NCBI GenBank assembly: GCA_017305815.1
Contig: JAFKJZ010000463.1
Location: 1 to 9,266, forward strand
From: Hyphomicrobiales bacterium
Lineage (GTDB): Bacteria > Pseudomonadota > Alphaproteobacteria > Rhizobiales > Kaistiaceae
Reading direction: 5' to 3'
DNA length: 9,266 nucleotides
Shown piece after piece: positions 1-6,358 of this stretch (position 1 is its first letter; the number at the start of each line of letters is the position of its first letter). The position numbers were made by a program, and so were the translations under genes. The notes below the pieces were generated by a model. It did no database searches. It was given only the letters and a program-made list of their open reading frames with translations, and was not told the origin of the DNA.

Positions 1-537
1 GCCGTCGAGGCGCATCCGCCGGCCGACCCGAAGACGGAAGCCGCCGCCCGCGTCATCGCGGTGACGGCGCTGCGCCAGGCGGCCACGGGTTCCGGCCCGT
101 TCACCGACGAGCTCGCCGCCGCCATCGCGCTCGGCAGCGACGACGGCAGGCTCGCCGCGCTGCAGCCTCTGGCCGCCACCGGCGCGCCGTCGAAGGCGGA
201 GCTTGCCGCCAGCTTCCCGGCCGTCGCCGAACAGATCCGCATCGCCGCCGCCAAGGTCGATCCCGGCGCCAGCCTCGTCGACCGGCTCGCGGCCTCGGCA
301 AGCTCGCTGGTCAGCGTCAAGCCGTCGGGCCCGATGGCCGGCCCTTCCGCCACCGCCATCGTCTCGCGCATGGAAGCGGCGGTGAAGGAAGGCAACCTCG
401 CCGAAGCGCTGCGCGAGGGCGAAGCTCTCGACGCTATCGCCCGGGCGCCGCTCGCCGACTGGGCGGCCAAGGCCGGCAACCGCATCACCATCGACACCGC
501 GCTCGCCGGCCTCGGCGCCGCGAATTCTCCCAACTGA
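1..537 (+). CDS. Mitofilin-like (COG4223-type) inner-membrane protein, 3' part
   Basis: The reading frame is open from base 1, so the gene starts outside the window. The GTG at 61 is an internal valine, not a start. About 178 residues are visible. They are rich in alanine and helix-forming, with a pattern of short amphipathic helices and the segments GAPSKAELAASFP and a closing AKAGNRITIDTAL. This resembles the C-terminal part of the alphaproteobacterial mitofilin-like proteins, which are anchored in the inner membrane by an N-terminal segment (not visible here) and carry a periplasmic helical domain related to mitochondrial Mic60. The strongest support is context: hemY follows after 10 bp, the usual order in Rhizobiales, where hemD often lies upstream. 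The assignment rests on recognition and synteny, without a catalytic motif. Confidence 0.72.
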   Translation, partial: AVEAHPPADPKTEAAARVIAVTALRQAATGSGPFTDELAAAIALGSDDGRLAALQPLAATGAPSKAELAASFPAVAEQIRIAAAKVDPGASLVDRLAASASSLVSVKPSGPMAGPSATAIVSRMEAAVKEGNLAEALREGEALDAIARAPLADWAAKAGNRITIDTALAGLGAANSPN

Positions 538-547
538 CGGAGCGACG

Positions 548-2119
548 ATGATCCGCATCCTCGTCTATGTCGCCCTCGTCTTCGCGATCGCCGCGGGCTT
601 CGCCTGGCTTGCCGACCGGCCCGGCGATGTCGTGCTGACCTGGCAGGGCTATGACTACCAGACCAGCCTGATGGTCGCCGCAGTCAGCCTCGCCGCCCTG
701 TTCGTCGCGCTGGCGATCCTGCTCTGGATCGTTGCCACCGTCTTTCGTGCGCCAAAACTGTTCGGCGGCTGGCTGTCCGGGCGCAAACGCGATCGCGGCT
801 ACCGGGCGCTGTCGCGCGGCATGATCGCGATCGGCGCCGGCGACGTGAAGCGGGCGAAGCGCTTCGCCGTCGAATCGCGCAAGATCCTGAAGGACGAGCC
901 ACTGACGCTGCTGCTCGCGGCGCAGGCGGCGCAGCTGACCGGCGACGGCGCCGGCGCGCGCACCGCCTTCGAGACCATGCTGGACGATCCCGAGACGCGG
1001 CTGCTCGGCCTGCGCGGCCTCTATGTCGAGGCGCAGCGGAGCGGCGAGCACGCGGCCGCTCGCCACTATGCCGAGGAAGCCGCTAAGGCGGCGCCGAGCC
1101 TCGCCTGGGCCGGCAACGCCCTGTTCGAGGACCAGGCCGCCAAGGGCGAATGGTCGGCGGCGCTTTCGACGCTCGGCTCCAACCTGCATGCCAAGCTGAT
1201 CGAGCGCGGCGCGGCGCATCGCCTGCGCGCCGTGCTTTTGACCGCGCGCGGCATGGAGATCGAGGCCTCCGATCCGGAAGAGGCGCGCGCCGCCGCGCAG
1301 GAAGCCGTCAAGCTGGCGCCCGGCCTGGTTCCGGCCGCGACCCTGGCCGCCCGGCTCTTTGCCCGCCAGGCCGACGTCAAGCGCGCCGCTCGCGTCATCG
1401 AGACGAGCTGGAAATTCGAGCCGCATCCGGAACTCGCCGAGGCCTACGCCAATGTCCGCCCCGGCGACGCCGCGCAGGAGCGCCTGAAGCGGGCCGAAAA
1501 GCTCGCCGCGCTCCGTCCCGGCCATGTCGAGAGCCGCCTGGCGGTGGCGCGCGCCGCGATCGACGCGCGCGACTGGGCGCTGGCCCGCCGCGAACTGGCG
1601 TCGATCCCCGATACCGCCCGCACCGAGCGCTTCTGCCTGCTGATGGCCGAGATCGAGGAAGGGCCGGACGGCAATCGCGGCCATGTGCGCGAATGGCTGA
1701 CGCGCGCCGTGCGCGCGCCGCGCGATCCGCAATGGACCGCCGACGGCTATGTCTTCCCGGCCTGGGCGCCGGTTTCGCCCATCACCGGCCGCCTCGACGC
1801 CTTCGAATGGCGGACGCCGACGGTGGCGCTCGCCGCCGACCAGCGCCCGGCGATCGAGCTCGACGTCGAGGAACCGGAAGCGACCGAGCCGCTCGTCATC
1901 GAGGCGAGCCCCGTGCCAGCGCCCACGCCGACGCCGGAACCCGCCGCGCCGCCCGCCCCCGCGCCGGAATCAGCCAGGGCGCCCGCGCCGACCCCGCCGG
2001 CAGCGGCGAAGAACGGCGGTCCCGCCGGCCCCGCGGCGACGGTCGTGGCGCCGATTCCGGACGATCCGGGCGTTGAGGACCGCGACACCGAACCGGCCGA
2101 TCGTCTGCGTCTGCAGTGA
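548..2119 (+). CDS. hemY: HemY-like TPR inner-membrane protein
   Basis: A 523-residue protein. The ATG at 548 lies 10 bp after the previous stop, behind a GGAG at 539-542, so the two genes are probably co-transcribed. Two hydrophobic segments (about residues 3-21 and 42-66) flank a short loop with the WQGYDYQTS stretch typical of the HemY N-terminal domain. Residues about 83-420 form TPR-like helical repeats, including RGYRALSRGMIAIGAGD, KRAKRFAVES and WAGNALFEDQA. The tail, from about residue 455, is a low-complexity Pro/Ala segment that is probably disordered. The HemY family is linked to haem biosynthesis by its gene neighbourhood in proteobacteria, but it is not the Bacillus protoporphyrinogen oxidase that shares the name. 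It more likely acts as a membrane scaffold or assembly factor. The proline-rich tail is the least conserved part of such proteins. Confidence 0.87.
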   Translation: MIRILVYVALVFAIAAGFAWLADRPGDVVLTWQGYDYQTSLMVAAVSLAALFVALAILLWIVATVFRAPKLFGGWLSGRKRDRGYRALSRGMIAIGAGDVKRAKRFAVESRKILKDEPLTLLLAAQAAQLTGDGAGARTAFETMLDDPETRLLGLRGLYVEAQRSGEHAAARHYAEEAAKAAPSLAWAGNALFEDQAAKGEWSAALSTLGSNLHAKLIERGAAHRLRAVLLTARGMEIEASDPEEARAAAQEAVKLAPGLVPAATLAARLFARQADVKRAARVIETSWKFEPHPELAEAYANVRPGDAAQERLKRAEKLAALRPGHVESRLAVARAAIDARDWALARRELASIPDTARTERFCLLMAEIEEGPDGNRGHVREWLTRAVRAPRDPQWTADGYVFPAWAPVSPITGRLDAFEWRTPTVALAADQRPAIELDVEEPEATEPLVIEASPVPAPTPTPEPAAPPAPAPESARAPAPTPPAAAKNGGPAGPAATVVAPIPDDPGVEDRDTEPADRLRLQ

Positions 2120-2144
2120 GGCGGTGGAGAACGATCGGGGAGGC

Positions 2145-2173
2145 TTGAAACCCGGATCGAATGTGGCTATGAA
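2145..2173 (+). promoter_or_regulatory. Sigma70-type promoter for tRNA-Thr
   Basis: TTGAAA (2145-2150) and TATGAA (2168-2173) are separated by exactly 17 bp, close to the housekeeping consensus TTGACA-17-TATAAT. Transcription would start near 2180, giving a leader of about 45 nt before the tRNA. A small inverted repeat CCGTG/CACGG (2176-2180 and 2186-2190, loop GATTT) lies at or just after the predicted start. The elements were found by eye. Confidence 0.5.
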
Positions 2174-2224
2174 CCCCGTGGATTTCACGGCACCCCTCGC
2201 GGCGCCACCAGAATCCCCGGGTAC

Positions 2225-2300
2225 GCCGCTTTAGCTCAGCTGGTAGAGCACATCATTCGTAATGATGGGGTCACAGGTTCGAATCCTGTAAGCGGCACCA
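2225..2300 (+). tRNA. tRNA-Thr (anticodon CGT)
   Basis: A full cloverleaf can be folded by hand. The acceptor stem is GCCGCTT (2225-2231) with AAGCGGC (2290-2296). The D stem is GCTC/GAGC (2234-2237, 2246-2249). The anticodon stem CATCA/TGATG (2251-2255, 2263-2267) encloses loop TTCGTAA with anticodon CGT at 2258-2260. The T stem ACAGG/CCTGT holds loop TTCGAAT (2278-2284). A discriminator A at 2297 and genome-encoded CCA (2298-2300) follow. CGU reads the ACG codon for threonine, a frequent codon in this GC-rich genome. Confidence 0.97.
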
Positions 2301-2366
2301 CCAACCTCCTTGAAATCATTGATAATTTCACCACGCAGCTTCAGCGCTGAATTGGTGCGTTCATTT

Positions 2367-2387
2367 TGGTGACCACATGGTGACCAC
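2367..2387. repeat. Tandem 10-bp repeat TGGTGACCAC, period 11
   Basis: TGGTGACCAC occurs at 2367-2376 and again at 2378-2387, with one A between. Each copy holds the odd palindrome TGGT-G-ACCA. The 11-bp period is about one helical turn, so two bound protein subunits would sit on the same face of the DNA. It lies about 190 bp upstream of the regulator gene and 67 bp after the tRNA. The repeat is directly visible, but any role as an operator or a recombinase arm site is inference. Confidence 0.55.
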
Positions 2388-2559
2388 GAAACGCCGCTTG
2401 CTGGGGTTCAGGCCGACTGCTCCGAATCCGATTTGGATCCGCGCCGGCTTGGATTTTGCTTGGTCAGTCGCTACGGATTGACGGGTCGATTCCTGGTACG
2501 GCAGCGTACAGTGGACCCGTAGCGCTTGCTCCTGCCGGCGAGCGCATTGCAGGTGCGAT

Positions 2560-2563
2560 GGAG
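2560..2563 (+). promoter_or_regulatory. Ribosome binding site deciding the TTG start
   Basis: GGAG at 2560-2563 sits 5 nt before a TTG at 2569. The nearby ATG at 2558 is out of frame and reaches a stop after four codons, so it cannot be the start. Confidence 0.55.
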
Positions 2564-2568
2564 CCATC

Positions 2569-3426
2569 TTGATTTCGATCGCCGAACGGATCCATTCGAA
2601 ATACCCGCACATGACGGGCGCGCTGCAGAAATTCGCCGATTTCGTACTGGCAGAGCCGGTGAAGGTCGCGCGGATCAGCATCCATGAGGCGGTCAAGGAC
2701 CTTGATGTTTCCGTCGCCTCGGCGAACCGCTTCGCACGCGCCATCGGCTATTCCGGCTATGCCGAATTCCGCACCGAACTGATCCGCAGCTTCGAACCGG
2801 CCTTCGACCCGGTCAAGCGGCTGCAGGTGCAGGTGTCGCGCACCTCGACCAGCCTCGACGTGTTCCGCGCCTCGATGAACGAGGACATCGCCAACGTCCA
2901 GACCACCATGGACGGGCTCAGCGACGAGCGCGCCAACCAGGCGGTCGATGCCGTGCTTGCCGCCAGGAACGTCATCGTGTTCGGGCTCGACAATGGCGCC
3001 AGCTGCGCGGCGATCCTGTGCAACGAGTTGCAACGGCTGCGCGGCAACGTCACCTCGATCGCCAATTATGGCGGCGCGATCGGCGTGGCGCGGCAGTTCA
3101 CCGAGCTCGGCCGCGACGATCTCGCGATCGCCATCGCCTTTCCGAACTATATCCGCGACGTGATCCAGCTGGCGAGCCTTGCCCGCGCGCACGGCACGAA
3201 GGTGCTGGCGATCACCGACAGCCACCAGTCGCCCCTTGCGCCGCTGGCCGACATCAACCTGTTCTGCCGGGCCGAACGCCAGTTCGGCTCGATGTCGAAT
3301 GCCGCCGCCATCACGCTGATCGAGGCGCTTGTCGCCGCCGTCGCCCACCGCACCAAGCGGGCCGTGGAACTCGCGGAACAATATACGACGCTAGAACTGC
3401 CCTGGCTGGAGCGCCCGGGCCAATAG
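2569..3426 (+). CDS. RpiR/MurR-family transcriptional regulator (HTH + SIS)
   Basis: A 285-residue protein, the usual family length. Residues about 1-77 match the RpiR N-terminal helix-turn-helix domain: an opening helix (IAERIHSKYPHMTGALQKFADFVL), then the recognition region SIHEAVKDLDVSVASANRFAR followed by IGYSGYAEFR. Residues about 120-260 form an SIS fold, with VIVFGLDNGASCAA at the first phosphosugar loop and the family signature ITDSHQSPLAPLAD at 215-228. The second ligand loop reads AFPNYIRD rather than a Ser/Thr-rich SxSGxT, as in RpiR subgroups whose ligands need not be phosphosugars. The start is TTG, chosen from the Shine-Dalgarno site and from agreement with the family's N-terminus. 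It is encoded directly upstream and in the same direction as the transport operon, so it is probably its local repressor or activator. The effector is unknown. Confidence 0.87.
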   Translation: MISIAERIHSKYPHMTGALQKFADFVLAEPVKVARISIHEAVKDLDVSVASANRFARAIGYSGYAEFRTELIRSFEPAFDPVKRLQVQVSRTSTSLDVFRASMNEDIANVQTTMDGLSDERANQAVDAVLAARNVIVFGLDNGASCAAILCNELQRLRGNVTSIANYGGAIGVARQFTELGRDDLAIAIAFPNYIRDVIQLASLARAHGTKVLAITDSHQSPLAPLADINLFCRAERQFGSMSNAAAITLIEALVAAVAHRTKRAVELAEQYTTLELPWLERPGQ

Positions 3427-3711
3427 CCCGCCCGCAGCCCCGACAGACAGTGATGCCTGAATGATCAGCCGCGCCTCGCCTCGCTAGGCAGCGCGACTAC
3501 GATCATTGTTTTCGCTTGGGTTTTCCACGCTCCGCGTGACGACCATTTCAGCAGCCGACCCAATTGTACAAATTAGAACGTCGTGACAGTCTTTCTGTAA
3601 CAGGATGTTCATTGCCGGCCGTAACGGGCTGATTTCCGGGCGATGAAGCCCATCTTCTCTACCCCTGACTACTCCTCGTCGAACGCACATCATCCTTCGG
3701 AGCCTGTGGAA
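3427..3711. promoter_or_regulatory. Regulatory gap in front of the transport operon
   Basis: This 285-bp gap is less G/C-rich than the flanking genes and is the likely site of the operon promoter and operator. It contains a perfect 8-bp palindrome TTGTACAA (3564-3571) inside the near-palindrome AATTGTACAAATT, then ACAG (3586-3589) and CTGT (3595-3598) as an inverted pair, with CTGT-A-ACAG overlapping it. These are plausible operator halves, but no partner copy was seen upstream of the regulator gene. No convincing -35/-10, no -24/-12 site and no thi-box (CTGAGA) consensus was found. Confidence 0.4.
3470..3512 (+). terminator. Possible weak terminator after the regulator gene
   Basis: CGCGC (3470-3474) can pair with GCGCG (3491-3495), and GCCT (3478-3481) with AGGC (3486-3489), around loop CGCT and a small internal loop. 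A T-rich run (TTGTTTT, 3506-3512) follows only after about 10 nt, which is further than in a standard intrinsic terminator. It may separate the regulator from the operon. Confidence 0.3.
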
Positions 3712-4722
3712 ATGGATAGACGGACTTTCATCAAGATCGGCGCTGCCGCTCTGGCGGCTCCGGCCCTTGTGACATCGCGAGCCCTGGCCGATACACCGAA
3801 GCTTGGCAAGATCGCCTATCAGCTCGGCTGGGTGAAGAACTTCCAGTTCGCCGGCGAATACATCGCCGATGCCAACAAGTATTTCGAGCAGGAAGGCATC
3901 GCGGTCGACCTGCTCGCCGGCGGCCCCAGCGTCTCGGCCGAGCCGATCGTCATCTCCGGCAAGGCGCTGGTCGGGCAGAACAGCACCGACAACACGGCGA
4001 ATGCGGTTGCCAAGGGTGCGCCGCTGAAGATCATCGGCACCAACTACCAGAAGTCGCCGTCCTCCATCATCTCGCTGACCAAGACCGGCCTCAAGGCGCC
4101 GAAGGACCTGGTCGGCAAGACGGTCGGCATCCAGGCCAACAACCAGGTCGTCTGGAACGCCTTCCTGAAGATCAACGGCATCGATCCCGCCAGCGTCAAC
4201 ACGGTCCCCGCCCAGCACGATTTCACGCCGCTGGTTTCCGGCGAACTCGACGCGTTCTTCGGCTTCTCCAATGACGACGTCGTGCAGTTGCGTCAAAAGG
4301 GCCAGGACGTCAGCTACCTGCTGATGGCCGACTACGGCTACCCGATGTTCAACTGCAACTACCTCGTGACCGAGGAGACGCTGAAGGACAAGGAGAAGCG
4401 CGCCCAGGTCGTCGCCTTCATGCGCGGCGCCATCCGCGGCTGGCAGGAAGCGGTCAAGAACCCGGCGCTGTCGGCGCAGCTGACCGTCGACGTCTATGGC
4501 AAGGGCAACGGCCTCGACCAGGCGGCGCAGGAGAAATCCGCCGCGGCGACCAACGAGTTGATGGTCACGCCCGATACCGAGAAGCACGGCCTGTTCTGGA
4601 TGACGGACAAGGCTGTCGACGAGACCATCGCCACGCTGGCGACGGCGGGCATCGTCGCCAAGAAGGATCTCTTCACCAACGAGATCCTCGAAGAGGCCTT
4701 CCAGGGCAAGACCACGCTCTGA
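3712..4722 (+). CDS. Tat-exported NMT1/THI5-like ABC substrate-binding protein
   Basis: A 336-residue periplasmic ligand-binding protein. The ATG at 3712 was chosen over an in-frame ATG at 3643 because it places DRRTFIK, a twin-arginine motif, at residues 2-8, followed by a hydrophobic segment (9-20) and an ALA cleavage site near residue 26. A GGAG at 3699-3702 precedes it. The mature part begins [20 protein letters not shown], with the typical first strand and helix of the SsuA/THI5/NMT1 superfamily. Next come [15 protein letters not shown], a [11 protein letters not shown] segment (131-141), and [10 protein letters not shown] near 180-189, where such proteins change lobes. The length is normal for the family. 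The genes downstream supply an ATPase and a permease. The ligand could be a pyrimidine, sulfonate, aromatic acid or other small organic molecule, and no residue pattern here settles it. Confidence 0.88.
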   Translation: MDRRTFIKIGAAALAAPALVTSRALADTPKLGKIAYQLGWVKNFQFAGEYIADANKYFEQEGIAVDLLAGGPSVSAEPIVISGKALVGQNSTDNTANAVAKGAPLKIIGTNYQKSPSSIISLTKTGLKAPKDLVGKTVGIQANNQVVWNAFLKINGIDPASVNTVPAQHDFTPLVSGELDAFFGFSNDDVVQLRQKGQDVSYLLMADYGYPMFNCNYLVTEETLKDKEKRAQVVAFMRGAIRGWQEAVKNPALSAQLTVDVYGKGNGLDQAAQEKSAAATNELMVTPDTEKHGLFWMTDKAVDETIATLATAGIVAKKDLFTNEILEEAFQGKTTL

Positions 4723-4739
4723 GACCCTTGTTCCGCGGC

Positions 4740-4834
4740 GGTCCGGCGCATGCCGGAACGCCCCGGACCCTCCCCCAGGACACGGCGGCGGCCAGGCCGC
4801 CCACGATCGAAGCCCCGGACCTGCCTGTCCGGGG
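4740..4834 (+). repeat. Cluster of strong intercistronic hairpins
   Basis: Several perfect inverted repeats lie between the binding-protein gene and the next start. TCCGGC/GCCGGA at 4742-4747 and 4752-4757 has loop GCAT. GGCGGC/GCCGCC lies at 4784-4789 and 4796-4801. CCCCGGAC/GTCCGGGG at 4813-4820 and 4827-4834 has loop CTGCCT. GCCCCGGACC occurs twice (4760-4769 and 4812-4821), so the first copy can compete for the same partner strand, and GGTCCGG (4740-4746) can pair with CCGGACC (4763-4769). No T-run follows. By analogy with structures after other binding-protein genes, they may protect the upstream mRNA and reduce downstream expression. Confidence 0.6.
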
Positions 4835-4865
4835 AGCGACGGCCTTCGTTCGACAGGAACCCAGC

Positions 4866-5444
4866 ATGACCCAGAACTACCAGAGCGCGGACGTCTGGTC
4901 CCGCACCAAGACCATCAACGGCTATCCCGTCGACGAGGTCCGCTCCGTCTTCCAGAAGTCCGTCCGGCGCGGCTGGCTGGAAGAGGCGATCCTCGCCGCC
5001 TACGAGCTGCACCTGAGCGGCCTCGAGACGGAAGAACTGCTCTGGCGGCGGATCGAGATCATCGCCACCGAGGAAGTCGGCTTCGGCCTGGTGACGGCGC
5101 CCGCCATCATCGAGGCGCTGAATGCCCAGCGGCAGCGCTATGCCGATCGCACCGAGCGCTGGATCTACGCGGTCCAGGCGATCCGCATCATCGTCACCAA
5201 CAAGAAGGACCGAACCGCGCCGCAGCTGGCGCAATGGGCGATCGAGGTGACGTCGCGCGGCGAGCGGCAGTTCGAGATCCAGGATTTCATGGTGGACTAT
5301 CACACCCGTCGCGGCGTCGAGCTCGGCCGCGGTCCGGAGCACTGGACGACTGCCGGCGGCGGCGATCTCGAAAACATGCTCGAAGGTGTCGACAGCAAGT
5401 ACCTCGACTATCTGAACACGCTCCGCACCAAGACTCCGGCCTGA
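4866..5444 (+). CDS. Orphan RarA/MgsA C-terminal-domain-like protein
   Basis: A 192-residue, soluble, all-helical protein with no signal peptide and no Walker motif. The ATG at 4866 follows AGGA (4855-4858). The open frame extends upstream through the hairpin cluster, which is not credible coding sequence. [21 protein letters not shown] (residues 25-45) and [16 protein letters not shown] (59-74) resemble the C-terminal helical region of the AAA+ factor RarA/MgsA/WRNIP1, where the pattern is roughly SAFxKSxRGxxxDAALYW...ARRLxxxAsEDiGLA. Residues 143-164 carry HTRRG, GRGPEHW and a TTAGG stretch, which I recall from stand-alone members of this kind. The whole ATPase core is missing, and the gene sits between transporter genes, 62 bp before the ATPase gene. 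Its function here is unknown. It could be a regulatory or assembly partner of the transporter. The relationship is read by eye from two motifs. Confidence 0.65.
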   Translation: MTQNYQSADVWSRTKTINGYPVDEVRSVFQKSVRRGWLEEAILAAYELHLSGLETEELLWRRIEIIATEEVGFGLVTAPAIIEALNAQRQRYADRTERWIYAVQAIRIIVTNKKDRTAPQLAQWAIEVTSRGERQFEIQDFMVDYHTRRGVELGRGPEHWTTAGGGDLENMLEGVDSKYLDYLNTLRTKTPA

Positions 5445-5506
5445 TTCTGGCATGGCGCGTCCGGCATCCGCCGCCGCGCCATCCGCCGACCGAAAGGCAC
5501 CCTCCG

Positions 5507-6358
5507 ATGGAGATGTCCAACGTGAAGTCCGAGCTGAAGCCGAATGCGACCCCCTCGTCGCGTCCGGCCGGGGATGCCAGCGGCATCGTGCTCTATGGCC
5601 TCTCCAAGACCTTCTCGCTGCAGGGCCGCACCGTCACGGCGCTGCACGATGCGGATCTGCGCACGCCGGCGGGCTCCTTCGTGTCGCTGCTCGGCCCTTC
5701 GGGCTGCGGCAAGTCGACGATCCTGCGCATCCTCGCGGATCTCGACGTGCCGACCGATGGCAGCGCGCTCATCCATGGCAAGTCGCCCGGCGTCTCGCGC
5801 GCCAACCACGAGATCGGTATTGCCTTCCAGGACGCCTCCCTGCTCGCCTGGCGCTCGGTCGAGGACAATATCCGCCTGCCGCTCGAGATCAGCGGCATGA
5901 AGGGGCAGGACGCCGCCATCCGCGACCTGATCGCGCTGGTCGGCCTGCAGGGCTTCGAGAAGGCAAGGCCGGCGCAGCTTTCCGGCGGCATGCGCCAGCG
6001 CGTCGCCATTGCCCGCTCGCTCGTCAACCAGCCGAAGGCGCTGCTGCTGGACGAGCCGTTCGGCGCGCTCGACGACATGATGCGCCAGCGGCTCAATCTC
6101 GGGCTGCAGCGGATCTGGATGGAGAGACGCACGACCACCGTGCTTGTGACGCACTCGATCCCGGAAGCGGTGTTCCTGTCCGACATGGTGGCGGTGATGA
6201 CCGCGCGGCCGGGGCGGATCGTCGAGACGCTGGCGATCGACCTGCCGCGCCCCCGCACGCCGGAAATGATGCGCACGCCGGAGTTCCACCGCCTCTGCGA
6301 TCGCTTCAGCGAGCTCCTGTTCGGATCGAAGATCGAGGAACTGGAGGGGGCGTCATGA
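5507..6358 (+). CDS. ABC transporter ATP-binding protein (SsuB/TauB/ThiZ type)
   Basis: A 283-residue cytoplasmic ATPase that powers the importer. The key motifs are intact: Walker [10 protein letters not shown] (63-71), Q-loop glutamine 108 in [13 protein letters not shown], signature LSGGMRQR (158-165), Walker B with catalytic glutamate in LLLDEP (179-184), D-loop GALDD, and switch histidine 216 in VTHSIPEA. The AFQDxxLLxWxxVxxN and FLSDxVxVMxxRPGRI patterns match the nitrate/sulfonate/taurine/pyrimidine group of ATPases. Two close ATGs exist, at 5507 and 5513. The first is preferred because AAAGG (about 5493-5497) is well spaced from it. The first 25 or so residues are a polar extension before the fold. 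The stop overlaps the permease start by 4 bp (ATGA), so the two are translationally coupled. Confidence 0.93.
   Translation: MEMSNVKSELKPNATPSSRPAGDASGIVLYGLSKTFSLQGRTVTALHDADLRTPAGSFVSLLGPSGCGKSTILRILADLDVPTDGSALIHGKSPGVSRANHEIGIAFQDASLLAWRSVEDNIRLPLEISGMKGQDAAIRDLIALVGLQGFEKARPAQLSGGMRQRVAIARSLVNQPKALLLDEPFGALDDMMRQRLNLGLQRIWMERRTTTVLVTHSIPEAVFLSDMVAVMTARPGRIVETLAIDLPRPRTPEMMRTPEFHRLCDRFSELLFGSKIEELEGAS

Larger units (their letters stand above)
2301..2568. other. Non-coding, less G/C-rich stretch after the tRNA
   Basis: No convincing gene is visible. The stretch is visibly less G/C-rich than its surroundings. It contains an imperfect inverted repeat TGAAAT/ATTTCA (2311-2316 and 2325-2330) without a following T-run, a perfect 12-bp palindrome TTCAGCGCTGAA (2340-2351), and a tandem 10-bp repeat at 2367-2387. 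A 34-codon open frame at 2377-2481 has no supporting features. The region must contain the promoter of the regulator gene starting at 2569, but no clear -35/-10 pair was found. It could be a scar of integration next to the tRNA or simply a regulatory region. Confidence 0.5.

Noticed and set aside
485..1732. Long minus-strand open frame opposite hemY
   Set aside because: It is the high-GC shadow of hemY. Its composition is Arg/Gly/Ala-rich with no domain pattern, while the plus frame has clear membrane and TPR segments.
2377..2481. 34-codon open frame starting in the TGGTGACCAC repeat
   Set aside because: No Shine-Dalgarno site, no recognisable family, and its ATG lies within the tandem repeat. 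An integrase N-terminus was considered but no motif supports it.
3427..3711. TPP (thi-box) riboswitch upstream of the THI5-like binding-protein gene
   Set aside because: The conserved CTGAGA and the second conserved block of the TPP aptamer are not present in the gap.
3484..4587. Minus-strand 367-codon open frame opposite the binding-protein gene
   Set aside because: Shadow frame. The plus strand encodes a recognisable binding protein with a Tat signal over the same bases.
4728..4865. N-terminal extension of the RarA-C-like protein from the ATG at 4728
   Set aside because: The extra 46 codons run through the hairpin cluster and give low-complexity sequence. The ATG at 4866 has a good Shine-Dalgarno site.
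5234..5506. Extended start for the ABC ATPase gene at 5234
   Set aside because: It would overlap the preceding gene by about 210 bp in another frame and add a non-homologous Arg-rich stretch. The ATG at 5507 has an AAAGG site and suits the fold.
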